From NCBI GenBank assembly GCA_040880005.1, contig JBBDJG010000003.1:1-50065 (forward strand): 50,065 bases of DNA, in the 5' to 3' direction. Below, in pieces: positions 26,498 through 34,352 of the stretch. Below the pieces are notes generated by a model, which was not told the origin of the DNA, searched no databases, and worked only from the letters and a program-made list of their open reading frames with translations. This DNA is from JBBDJG01 sp040880005 (GTDB lineage Bacteria > Actinomycetota > Thermoleophilia > Solirubrobacterales > JBBDJG01). The position numbers and the translations under genes are program-made. Positions within the stretch are counted from its first letter, which is position 1. Each line of letters starts with the position of its first letter.

Positions 26498-28552
26498 GTG
26501 ACCGATTTCCTGACCAGCTATGGCGTCGTCGTGGCGCTTGTGTGCGCGGGCTTCGCGGTGCTGTACGGGGCTTTGACGACTCGCTGGCTGCTGGCGCAGT
26601 CCCCCGGCAACGAGCGCATGCAGAGCATCTCAGCCGCGATCCAGGAAGGCGCGGCCGCGTATCTCAACCGCCAGTACACGATCATCGGAGCGGTCGCGGT
26701 CGTGCTTGCAATCTTGATCGCGGTTGTGCTCGACGTTCAGACCGCGATCGGATTCGTGATCGGCGGCTCGCTTTCGGCCGCCGCCGGCTACATCGGCATG
26801 AACGTGTCGGTGCGCGCCAACTGCCGTGTAGCAGAGGCTGCGCGCGGCGGAGTGCCGCGGGCGCTCAACGTGGCGTTCAAGGGCGGATCGGTGACAGGCA
26901 TGCTCGTTGTCGGCCTGGCTCTGTTCGGCGTCGCGGGCTACTTCGGCGTGCTGATCCTGACCGACCAAAGCGACAAGGAGGCGATCGACGCCCTGATCGG
27001 GCTTGGCTTCGGGGGAAGCTTGATCTCGGTCTTTGCGCGGCTTGGCGGCGGCATCTTTACGAAGGCCGCCGATGTCGGTGCCGACCTCGTCGGCAAGATC
27101 GAGGCCGGGATTCCCGAGGACGATCCCCGCAACCCGGCCGTGATCGCCGACAACGTCGGCGACAACGTCGGCGACTGCGCCGGGATGGCGGCGGACCTGT
27201 TCGAGACGTACGCGGTGACCGCCGTCGCCGTGATGCTGCTGGGCGTCCTCACCTTCAACGAGCAGCGTGACGTTGCCATCTACCCGCTTGTGCTGGGGGG
27301 CGTCTCGATCGTCGCATCCCTGATCGGAGCCTTCTTCGTGCGATCCCGCTCGGGCAACGTGGAGCGCGCCCTGTATCAGGGCGTGATCGCAAGCGCAGTG
27401 ATCGCGGCGGCCGCCTTCTACCCGATCACGACCTGGCTGATGGACGACCTCACCACGAAGAGCGTGGAACTCGGCGCGCCCGGCACCACCGATCTGTGGT
27501 TCTGCACGCTGATCGGCCTCGGAGTGACCGGCGTGATCTTCGTGATCACCGACTTCTACACATCGACCCGCTTCCGCCCGGTCAAGACGATCGCGAGGGC
27601 ATCCGTCACCGGTCACGCGACCAACATCATCCAGGGCTTGGCCCAGGGCCTGCAGTCAACGGCTGCGCCGGCGCTGCTGATCGCCGTAGCGATTCTCGGG
27701 GCCAACGAGCTTGCCGGGATCTACGGAATCGCGGTCGCGGTTATGGCACAGCTTTCGATGACCGGATTGATAGTCGCTCTCGACGCGTTCGGCCCGATTA
27801 CCGACAACGCCGGCGGAATCGCGGAGATGGCGGACCTGCCGGAGGACGTTCGCAACGTCACCGACCCACTCGACGCCGTCGGCAACACGACGAAGGCGGT
27901 GACCAAGGGCTACGCGATCGGATCCGCGGCGCTCGCAGCACTCGTGCTGTTCGTGAGCTGGCGCGACGAGATACTGCAAGAGGTGGGGACCGGCATCAAG
28001 TCGTTCGAGTTGCAGAATCCCGAAATCCTCATCGGCCTGCTGATCGGCGGAATGATGGTCTATCTCTTTGTATCGCTCGCGATCGAGGCCGTCGGGCGCG
28101 CGGGCGCCGAGGTTGTAGAGGAGGTGCGTCGCCAGTTCCGCGAGAAGCCGGGGATCATGGACGGAACCGAGAAGCCGGACTACGGGACGTGTGTGCGCAT
28201 CGTCACTGCGCGTGCTCAAAAAGAGATGATCGCGCCGGCCTTGATTCCGATCGTGACACCAGTGGTCGTGGGCGTCTTTTCGTATCAGGCTCTCGCCGGG
28301 CTGTTGATAGGGGTGATCATCACGGGCTTGTTCGTGGCGGTCTCGATGACGTCGGGGGGCGGCGCGTGGGACAACGCCAAGAAATTGATCGAGGATGGCG
28401 CCTACGGCGGCAAGGGCTCGGAGGCGCATGCCGCCGCGGTCACTGGGGATACGGTCGGCGACCCATACAAAGACACCGCCGGTCCAGCGATCAACCCGAT
28501 GATCAAGGTCGCGAACATCGTCGCTTTGCTGATCGTCACGTTCATCACCTAG
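26498..28552 (+). CDS. hppA: membrane H+-translocating pyrophosphatase, K+-independent type
   Basis: This integral membrane pump couples pyrophosphate hydrolysis to proton export. The 684-residue product has the expected set of about 16 hydrophobic segments and the catalytic motifs DVGADLVGKIEAGIPEDDPR and ADNVGDNVGDCAGMAADL. The diagnostic segment GNTTKAVTKGYAIG has Lys and Thr where K+-dependent enzymes have Ala-Ala/Gly patterns, so K+ independence is predicted. GTG 26498 has a GGAGG Shine-Dalgarno 4 nt upstream, and homology begins there. The longer in-frame start at 26432 adds a non-membrane stretch that homologues lack. Confidence 0.95.
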   Translation: MTDFLTSYGVVVALVCAGFAVLYGALTTRWLLAQSPGNERMQSISAAIQEGAAAYLNRQYTIIGAVAVVLAILIAVVLDVQTAIGFVIGGSLSAAAGYIGMNVSVRANCRVAEAARGGVPRALNVAFKGGSVTGMLVVGLALFGVAGYFGVLILTDQSDKEAIDALIGLGFGGSLISVFARLGGGIFTKAADVGADLVGKIEAGIPEDDPRNPAVIADNVGDNVGDCAGMAADLFETYAVTAVAVMLLGVLTFNEQRDVAIYPLVLGGVSIVASLIGAFFVRSRSGNVERALYQGVIASAVIAAAAFYPITTWLMDDLTTKSVELGAPGTTDLWFCTLIGLGVTGVIFVITDFYTSTRFRPVKTIARASVTGHATNIIQGLAQGLQSTAAPALLIAVAILGANELAGIYGIAVAVMAQLSMTGLIVALDAFGPITDNAGGIAEMADLPEDVRNVTDPLDAVGNTTKAVTKGYAIGSAALAALVLFVSWRDEILQEVGTGIKSFELQNPEILIGLLIGGMMVYLFVSLAIEAVGRAGAEVVEEVRRQFREKPGIMDGTEKPDYGTCVRIVTARAQKEMIAPALIPIVTPVVVGVFSYQALAGLLIGVIITGLFVAVSMTSGGGAWDNAKKLIEDGAYGGKGSEAHAAAVTGDTVGDPYKDTAGPAINPMIKVANIVALLIVTFIT

Positions 28553-28607
28553 CCGAACGGGCCAATAGATTCACAGGTCATGTCGGTGATCCGCGGCGGC
28601 TGGGACC

Positions 28608-30542
28608 GTGGCTAGGTACAGACCCAAGGGCTTGGGCCTCGAACGCGTGCTGGGCGTAGGCGCCCTGTTCTCGACCGCCTACGGCAACGTCGGCTCGTCG
28701 ATCTACTACGCGCTCGGGCTGGTGGCGGCGTTTGCGCTGGGCATGACGCCCGTCGTGTACATCATCGCCGGGGTGATTTTCATGATGACCGCCGCGACCT
28801 ACGCGGAGGCCTCGACCAACTTCCCCGAGGCGGGCGGCTCGTCGAGCTTCGCGCGCCGCGCGTTCAACGAGCTGGTGAGCTTCTTCGCTGCCTGGGGCCA
28901 GATGCTCAACTACATCATCACGGTTTCGATCTCTGCCTTTTTCGTCCCGCACTATTTGGGCGTGTTCTGGGAGCCGCTCAAGGAGAGCCCGGGGGACATC
29001 ATCGGTGGAATAGTGATCGTTGTCGCGCTGTCGGTGGTGAACATCGTCGGCGCGAAAGAGTCGGGCAGGCTCAACCTGGTCCTGGCCGTGGTCGACTTCG
29101 CCACGCAGTTGCTGTTGCTCGCGATCGGGGTGTTCCTGGTGCTCAACGTGACCACGCTGATCGAAAACGTGCATTTCGGTCTTGCTCCGAACTGGAGGGA
29201 TTTCGTGATCGCCATTCCGGTGGCGATGATCTCCTATACGGGGATCGAGACGATCTCGAACATGGCGGAGGAGGCGCGCAGCCCACGGCGGATAATTCCG
29301 CGCTCGATGGCGCTCGTCGTCGTGGCGGTGATGGTGATCTACTCGGGACTGCCCTCGGTGGCGCTGTCTGCGATGCCGGTGGTTCAGAGCGCCGACGGAA
29401 GCTACACGACCACGCTCGCAACGCAGTACGCCGGCGATCCGATCCAGGGGATCGTGCAGAACATGAATCTGGGCATGTTCCAGGAACCGATGCAGTACTA
29501 CGTCGGGCTTCTTGCGGCCACGATTCTCGTGATAGCAGCCAACGCCGGGATCATCGGCGTGAGCCGCCTGTCCTATTCGATGGGCCAGTATCAGCAGCTC
29601 CCCGATCAGATCAGACGCATCAATCCGGTAACCCGCACACCGGTGACTGCGATCATCCTGTTCGGCTTGGTCGCTTGCGCCGTGATGTTGCCCGGCAAGG
29701 CCGAGTTCCTCGGGACCATGTACTCGTTCGGCGCGATGCTGTCGTTCACGATCGCGCATCTGGCGCTGATCGGGCTGCGCTGGCGACTCTCGCACGATCG
29801 CATGCGCAAGATTCCAGGCGACGTCGAAGTGGAGCAGGAGTCCGCCTGGTACCGAGCGCCGTTCAACATGCGCCTGCACGGGATCGACCTGCCGCTGTTC
29901 GCCGTGATCGGCGGGCTCGGCACGGGCGCTGCGTGGATTGCGGTCATCGCACTGAACCTGGGCACGGCGATCGCGGGATCGATCTGGCTGCTGCTGGGCG
30001 TTGCGACCTACGCCGTGTACCGGCGACGCATTGGGCTCTCGCTCACCGAGACCGAGAAGATCAAGCTGCCGCCGCTGATTGGAGCCGAGCCGGTCACTTA
30101 CGCCAGCGTGGTGGTCGCCTTCGAGGAGGGAACGTACTCAGAGAGCGCGATGTCCACCGCGCTGAAGCTCGCGTCCCACAAGCGCGGTGACGTGCGCGTG
30201 ATCGTGACGGTTACGGTGCCCAAGCATCTCGACCTCAGCGCATCGCTTCCCGAAGCGGAGGAGAATGCGCAGGCGGTGATCGAGGTCGCGCGTCAGTGGG
30301 CCGGGCGTGGCCAGCGCGTGCGCGGTGCGGTCGTCAAGGTGCGGCCCGACGAGGCCGGGCACCGCATCGTGCGCGAGGCGATCGACACGCGGGCCCAGGC
30401 TATCGTCATGCCGATGCCCGCGCGGCGGCCCGCCGGCAGGGTGCTCAACAAGACGCTTGAGGTGGTACTGGGCAAACGGCCCTGCCGCGTGATCATCGAC
30501 TCGGCGCCCGCCCATCCGCTGAAGGGGCACGAGGCTTCATGA
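28608..30542 (+). CDS. APC-family transporter with C-terminal USP-like domain (first copy)
   Basis: The 644-residue product has about 12 transmembrane segments of the APC/LeuT fold (about 15-480), beginning LFSTAYGNVGSSIYYALGL, followed by a cytoplasmic USP-like alpha/beta domain (about 505-630; YASVVVAFEEGTYSESAMS, AIVMPMPARRPAG). APC proteins import amino acids; the KimA-type K+ importers also combine an APC-like core with a USP-like tail. GTG 28608 was chosen at the start of homology. It overlaps its paralogue by 4 nt (ATGA), and two TrkA/RCK genes follow. The substrate is uncertain: amino acid, polyamine or K+. Confidence 0.82.
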   Translation: MARYRPKGLGLERVLGVGALFSTAYGNVGSSIYYALGLVAAFALGMTPVVYIIAGVIFMMTAATYAEASTNFPEAGGSSSFARRAFNELVSFFAAWGQMLNYIITVSISAFFVPHYLGVFWEPLKESPGDIIGGIVIVVALSVVNIVGAKESGRLNLVLAVVDFATQLLLLAIGVFLVLNVTTLIENVHFGLAPNWRDFVIAIPVAMISYTGIETISNMAEEARSPRRIIPRSMALVVVAVMVIYSGLPSVALSAMPVVQSADGSYTTTLATQYAGDPIQGIVQNMNLGMFQEPMQYYVGLLAATILVIAANAGIIGVSRLSYSMGQYQQLPDQIRRINPVTRTPVTAIILFGLVACAVMLPGKAEFLGTMYSFGAMLSFTIAHLALIGLRWRLSHDRMRKIPGDVEVEQESAWYRAPFNMRLHGIDLPLFAVIGGLGTGAAWIAVIALNLGTAIAGSIWLLLGVATYAVYRRRIGLSLTETEKIKLPPLIGAEPVTYASVVVAFEEGTYSESAMSTALKLASHKRGDVRVIVTVTVPKHLDLSASLPEAEENAQAVIEVARQWAGRGQRVRGAVVKVRPDEAGHRIVREAIDTRAQAIVMPMPARRPAGRVLNKTLEVVLGKRPCRVIIDSAPAHPLKGHEAS

Positions 30543-32587
30543 ACCGGACTTCGCCGCGACGGATCCCCGGGCGATCGCGCCTGGGCACCGAGGCGTTCGT
30601 GACGATCGAACGCCAGCTCGGCGCTCCACGCCTGTTCGCCACGGCATACAGCACCGTTGGATCCTCGATCTATTTCGCCCTCGGCGTTGTCGCTGCTTAT
30701 GCGCTCGGCCTGACGCCGGTGGTCTTCCTGGCCGCCGGCCTGCTGTTCGTGATCACCACCCTGACCTACTTCGAGGGCATGACGCTGCACCCTGAGCGTG
30801 GCGGATCTGCCGTGATGGCCCGTTACGCGTTCAACGAGTTCTGGAGCTTCATCGCGGGATGGGCGATCTTGCTCGACTTTCTGATCCTGATCGCGATCAG
30901 CACGCTCTCGATTGGGAACTACCTGGCCGCGTTCTCAAATGTGCTCGACGATCGGCTGCCGGAGCTGCTGATCGCTCTGGCCGTCTTGGCCGGGATCGTG
31001 CGCTACAACCTTCTGGGCCTGGCTCCCAGAGGGCGCCGCACTGCAATCCTGGCCATCGCCGATCTCGCGCTGGTGGGTCTGATCGTGATTCTCGGGCTCG
31101 CGCTTGTCTTCGATCCCGGCTTGATCATCGACTCGGTCGAGTGGGGCGCAGTGCCGAGCTGGCCCGACTTCCTCTTCGGTCTGACGATCGCCGTGATCGC
31201 CTACACGGGCATCGAAGCCGCGGCCAATCTGGCGCCCGAGGTTCGCGCAACGCGAGCTTCGCTCCGCCGCACCGTGATCGCGGGAGCGGCAGCCGTGCTG
31301 ATCGTGTTCGTCGGAATCTCTGTGGTCGCGTTGATGGCGCTGCCCGTCCAGGAGGGGACCTCGGTCGTGGGCACCCAGACGAGCGGGTACGGCACCGAAT
31401 TGGGAGGCACCTACGCCGATAACCCGGTCCTTGGCGTTGTGCACGGGCTCACCTCCGGCTGGGTTGGCGATGCGCTCGGCTACCTGGTCGCGATCGTCGC
31501 GTCGCTGGTGTTGATCCAGGCAGCCAACGCGGGAATGGTAGGGATCGCCCGCACTACCTACACGCTCGCTACCCATCGACAGATACCCCGCGGTGTGGCT
31601 CGACTGCATTCGCGCTACGGGACGCCGTGGATCGTGCTCGGGATCTTCTCGGTGCTCGCGTTTCTGCTCGTCTTGCCGCGCGACATCGAAATGCTGGCTG
31701 GCATGTTCGCGTACGGCGCTTTGATCGCATTTGCGGTCGCGCATGCGTCCGTGATCCGAATGCGATTCACCGAGCCGGATCGCCCGCGCGGATACAAGGT
31801 CCCGCTGAACCTCAAGGTTTCTGGACGCGAGTTGCCGCTGCCGGCGCTGCTGGGCTTTGTCGTATCGCTTGCGGCATGGATACTGACGTTCATCTACCAC
31901 GGCGACGCTCGGTGGCTCGGTTCGGCGTGGATGGCGATCGGCCTCGCGATCTACGCGGCATATCGCGCGCGCGAGGGTTTGTCACTCACAAAGCGCGTGG
32001 AGGTCCCGGCCGAGAAGCTCGTCAAGGAACGCGAGATAGAGTACGGAAGCATTCTCGTGCCGGTATTCGGCGAAGAGCTCGACGACGACATCATGAGCAC
32101 TGCCGGCCAACTCGCAAGCGAGCGGCGCACCGACGAGGGCGGAGCCGTGATCGAGGCTATCTACGTGCACGAGATCCCGGTGTCGCTGCCGCTCGACGCG
32201 AGGGTGCCCAACGACAGGTTCGAGGCGGCTCAACGGGCGCTCGGCCGAGCCAAGCGGGTGGGCGAGGAGTACTCGGGCGTCGAGGTCGCAACTGCGCTGG
32301 TGCGGGGCCGGCGGGTTGGGTCGGCGATCGTCGAGGAGGCCAAACGACGGGGGGTCGAAGCGATAGTGATCGGGGCGGAGCCACCATCGCTGATTCGGGG
32401 CGGAGGCCTGCTGGGGGGCTTGGCGGGCACGAGGCCGCGCGAGCTGGGAGAGGTGACGGAGTACGTGCTCGAGAAGGCGCACTGCCAGGTCGTCGTGACG
32501 GCGCCGCCGTCTTCGAAGGGCGACGATGACGAGCCCTTCGAGCCAAATGGCACGTTGGCCGGCCGGGGGCCCGGCGATTCCGTCTAG
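30539..32587 (+). CDS. APC-family transporter with C-terminal USP-like domain (second copy)
   Basis: This 682-residue paralogue repeats the architecture of the preceding gene: an APC core with LFATAYSTVGSSIYFALGV near residue 32 and about 12 hydrophobic segments, then a cytoplasmic USP-like domain from about 500 (YGSILVPVFGEELDDDIMS, VEAIVIGAEPPS). The parallel N-terminal motifs TAY.{2,3}GSSIYFALG show a tandem duplication followed by divergence. The ATG overlaps the first copy's stop (ATGA), so the two are probably co-translated and may form a heteromer or serve two substrates. A glycine-rich loop, RGGGLLGGLAGTR, sits inside the USP domain. Substrate unknown. Confidence 0.82.
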   Translation: MNRTSPRRIPGRSRLGTEAFVTIERQLGAPRLFATAYSTVGSSIYFALGVVAAYALGLTPVVFLAAGLLFVITTLTYFEGMTLHPERGGSAVMARYAFNEFWSFIAGWAILLDFLILIAISTLSIGNYLAAFSNVLDDRLPELLIALAVLAGIVRYNLLGLAPRGRRTAILAIADLALVGLIVILGLALVFDPGLIIDSVEWGAVPSWPDFLFGLTIAVIAYTGIEAAANLAPEVRATRASLRRTVIAGAAAVLIVFVGISVVALMALPVQEGTSVVGTQTSGYGTELGGTYADNPVLGVVHGLTSGWVGDALGYLVAIVASLVLIQAANAGMVGIARTTYTLATHRQIPRGVARLHSRYGTPWIVLGIFSVLAFLLVLPRDIEMLAGMFAYGALIAFAVAHASVIRMRFTEPDRPRGYKVPLNLKVSGRELPLPALLGFVVSLAAWILTFIYHGDARWLGSAWMAIGLAIYAAYRAREGLSLTKRVEVPAEKLVKEREIEYGSILVPVFGEELDDDIMSTAGQLASERRTDEGGAVIEAIYVHEIPVSLPLDARVPNDRFEAAQRALGRAKRVGEEYSGVEVATALVRGRRVGSAIVEEAKRRGVEAIVIGAEPPSLIRGGGLLGGLAGTRPRELGEVTEYVLEKAHCQVVVTAPPSSKGDDDEPFEPNGTLAGRGPGDSV

Positions 32588-32603
32588 TAGCTTGTGCGGC
32601 GGG

Positions 32604-33065
32604 ATGCTCGTTCTGATCGTCGGAAGCGGCCGCACCGGTGCGGCGATCGCGAAGCGGATGCTCAAGGAGGGCTACGAGGTCAGTGTGCTCGACGAGAGCC
32701 CCGAGTCGCACGCGCTGCTCGATCACGGCCTCGACCAGAGTTGGGAGGATTCCGGCGGCGGCTTCACGGTCGGCACCGCGCTCGAGGTCGATGCCCTCCT
32801 GGAGGCTGGCATCGAGCGCGCCGACGTCGTGGTGTGCTCGACCGATGGCGACAACACGAACATCGTCGTGGCGCAGATCGCCAAGAAGCGTTTTCAGATT
32901 CCGAAGGTCGTGGTGCGCGTCCACGATCCCTACCGCGCGGAGTGGTACCGCCAGCAAGGCCTCCAGACGGTGTCGCCGACGCAGGTGGCTATTGAGATGC
33001 TGACCGACGCAGTACTCGACGGCGGCGGATCGGGGGCCGGCGACGTGATCAAGGAGAGCCGCTGA
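32604..33065 (+). CDS. TrkA/RCK-type regulatory protein, single RCK_N domain
   Basis: The 153-residue protein is an RCK_N Rossmann domain with MLVLIVGSGRTGAAIAKRML, the acidic VSVLDESPES and the VVCSTDGDNTNIVVAQIAKK motif. These domains bind NAD(H), ATP/ADP or cyclic di-AMP and gate K+ channels or transporters of the Trk/Ktr type. It lacks the RCK_C half that the next gene has. No TrkH/KtrB membrane subunit is present here; the adjacent membrane proteins are the two APC-USP transporters. The ATG is 16 nt after the transporter stop, and its own stop overlaps the next start (TGATG). Confidence 0.85.
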   Translation: MLVLIVGSGRTGAAIAKRMLKEGYEVSVLDESPESHALLDHGLDQSWEDSGGGFTVGTALEVDALLEAGIERADVVVCSTDGDNTNIVVAQIAKKRFQIPKVVVRVHDPYRAEWYRQQGLQTVSPTQVAIEMLTDAVLDGGGSGAGDVIKESR

Positions 33066-33772
33066 TGTACGTGATCATCGCCGGCGCCGGCAAGGTGGGA
33101 TGGAACCTCGGCCGGGAGCTGATCAGCAAAGGCCACGAGGTCACGCTGATCGAGTCCGACCGCGGGCGTTACCTGACGGTTGAGGAGGAGATGGAGCACT
33201 CCATTCAGCACGGCGATGCGTCCGAGCTGTGGGTGCTCGAACGTGCCGGAGTCGTGCGTGCGGACATGGTGATTGCGGTCACCGGTGACGACGAGGACAA
33301 CATCCTCATCTCGCAGGTCGCGAAGGAGAAGTATCTGGTCGAGCACGCCATTTCACGCGTGAACAACCCCCGCAATCTCGAGCACTTCGAACTGCTGGGC
33401 ATCAGGCCGGTGGTGTCGGCGACCGATCTGATTCTGCGGCTGATCGAGCACGAGGTTCCCCATCACGGCCTCGTGCATCTGCTCGACCTGCGTCAGGAGC
33501 AACTCGAGATCATCGAGGTGGAGGTTGTCGAGAGCGCACCTGCAGCCGGCGCCGCCGTTCAGGACATCGTTCTCCCAGAGGGATCGCTGATCGTGTCGGT
33601 GCTGCGCGACGGGTCTGGCTTCGTTCCGAAGCCGGACACGGTGATCCAGGCCGGGGACGAAGTGCTCGCGATACTGAGCCCCGGCGACGAGGCGAGGGTC
33701 TGCGCGCAGTTCGCTCCGTCGGTCAATGGTGATGGTGATGGCGATCGGGAGCCCGAACCGCAAGCAACATGA
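33065..33772 (+). CDS. TrkA/RCK-type regulatory protein with RCK_N and RCK_C domains
   Basis: The 235-residue protein has an RCK_N domain (1-135; MYVIIAGAGKVGWNLGREL, IAVTGDDEDNILISQVAKEK) and an RCK_C domain (about 140-215; IIEVEVVESAPAAG, DTVIQAGDEVLAILSPGDEA). The C-terminal tail NGDGDGDREPEPQAT lies outside the fold and its coding DNA overlaps, in antisense, the end of a degraded permease gene. It probably partners the preceding RCK protein as a regulatory ring. A pair of RCK genes without a Trk/Ktr channel gene is unusual and suggests control of the APC-USP transporters or of a channel encoded elsewhere. Confidence 0.87.
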   Translation: MYVIIAGAGKVGWNLGRELISKGHEVTLIESDRGRYLTVEEEMEHSIQHGDASELWVLERAGVVRADMVIAVTGDDEDNILISQVAKEKYLVEHAISRVNNPRNLEHFELLGIRPVVSATDLILRLIEHEVPHHGLVHLLDLRQEQLEIIEVEVVESAPAAGAAVQDIVLPEGSLIVSVLRDGSGFVPKPDTVIQAGDEVLAILSPGDEARVCAQFAPSVNGDGDGDREPEPQAT

Positions 33773-33934
33773 GCGCCGCGAAGGCGACGGCCGCGATTGC
33801 GTTCAGGACCAGCTTGTAGTCGAGTTCCACCGCGCCGAAGATGTCGTCGCGCGTGGGACGCGCCACCAGACCTCGTAGGCCATCAGCAGGGAGTTCTCGA
33901 TGCCCTGCCAGAGCTTGTCGGCGACGGCGTTCAC
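33723..33934 (-). pseudogene. relic of a permease gene with a large internal deletion
   Basis: On the minus strand, GTG 33934 opens NAVADKLWQGIENSLLMAYE, then VWW, resembling the N-terminus of COG0701-type permeases. About 25 codons in, the frame shifts, and the DNA continues in another frame as RPTRDDIFGAVELDYKLVLN, then AIAAVAFAALMLLAV, resembling the C-terminal helix of the same family. The middle of some 250-300 residues seems deleted. A GATAAT hexamer lies 6 nt before the GTG. The end overlaps the trkA-like gene by 50 nt. The family match is from memory of its ends, so the name is tentative; the broken structure is directly visible. Confidence 0.5.
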
Positions 33935-33944
33935 GCGCGCATTA

Positions 33945-34187
33945 TCACGCGGCCGCCTGGCGAGGCTTGTTCCTGCCGCCCCGCCTCACCGTGAATCCGC
34001 GATCGTAGAAACGTTGAACTTCGCCCCAGTCGTATCGACGATTGAATTTGTCGTCGATCGGAAGTCCGAGCCTGCGCTTGTGGTAGCCCACGGTGCCGGG
34101 CGATAGTCCGAGTAGTCGCGCGATCTCTTTGACAGGCCTTCCCTGTTCGAGCAGCGTCCTTACCTTTTCGCGAGTCCTTCGCGCCAC
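33945..34187 (-). CDS. short helix-turn-helix protein, probably a truncated HNH-associated gene
   Basis: The 80-residue product has a clear HTH: TREKVRTLLEQGRPVKEIAR followed by LLGLSPGTVGYHKRRLGLP. The next part, RRYDWGEVQRFYDRGFTVR, matches the linker seen in actinobacterial HTH-HNH endonuclease-like proteins, but it then runs out into a basic RRGGRNKPRQAAA tail instead of an endonuclease domain. It starts with GTG, 25 nt upstream of a tRNA gene on the opposite strand, and stops 11 nt before the permease relic. It may be a decayed mobile-element gene or a small DNA-binding regulator. Confidence 0.55.
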   Translation of the reverse strand: MARRTREKVRTLLEQGRPVKEIARLLGLSPGTVGYHKRRLGLPIDDKFNRRYDWGEVQRFYDRGFTVRRGGRNKPRQAAA

Positions 34188-34211
34188 TGTCTTGTATCCT
34201 CATTCCCTGAT

Positions 34212-34283
34212 TGCGGGGTCGTCCAATTGGAAAGACGCGGCCTTCTGGTGGCCGTTATCGGGGTTCGAGTCCCTGCCCCGCAG
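34212..34283 (+). tRNA. tRNA-Gln (anticodon CTG)
   Basis: A 72-nt cloverleaf is visible. The acceptor TGCGGGG (34212-34218) pairs with CCCCGCA (34276-34282), with discriminator G34283. The D arm has a GTC/GAC stem and GG in the loop. The anticodon stem CGGCC/GGCCG holds the loop TTCTGGT, with anticodon CTG at 34245-34247, reading CAG. The variable region is TTAT and the T arm is CGGGG-TTCGAGT-CCCTG. CCA is not encoded. The surrounding HTH fragment and permease relic suggest that this tRNA end may once have been an integration site. Confidence 0.95.
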
Positions 34284-34332
34284 CTTCTATAAGTCCACAC
34301 TAACAACCGGCCCGGACGGAATCGCTCGGGTC

Positions 34333-34347
34333 GTTTGCGTTGCAAAC
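34333..34347. terminator. hairpin after the ABC exporter operon
   Basis: GTTTGC-GTT-GCAAAC is a perfect 6-bp hairpin 5 nt beyond the stop codon of the second ABC gene (minus strand) and 50 nt after the convergent tRNA gene. A second, weaker CCCG/CGGG stem is at 34311-34330. Neither has a U-tract. Confidence 0.4.
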
Positions 34348-34352
34348 CGAGC

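Noticed and set aside
28578..29879. 433-codon minus-strand ORF rich in His/Arg over the first APC transporter
   Set aside because: It is the antisense shadow of a membrane protein; no family motif is present.
33797..34106. Small plus-strand ORFs between the trkA-like gene and the tRNA
   Set aside because: They have no start signals or homology and lie opposite the permease relic and HTH gene, which explain the sequence better.
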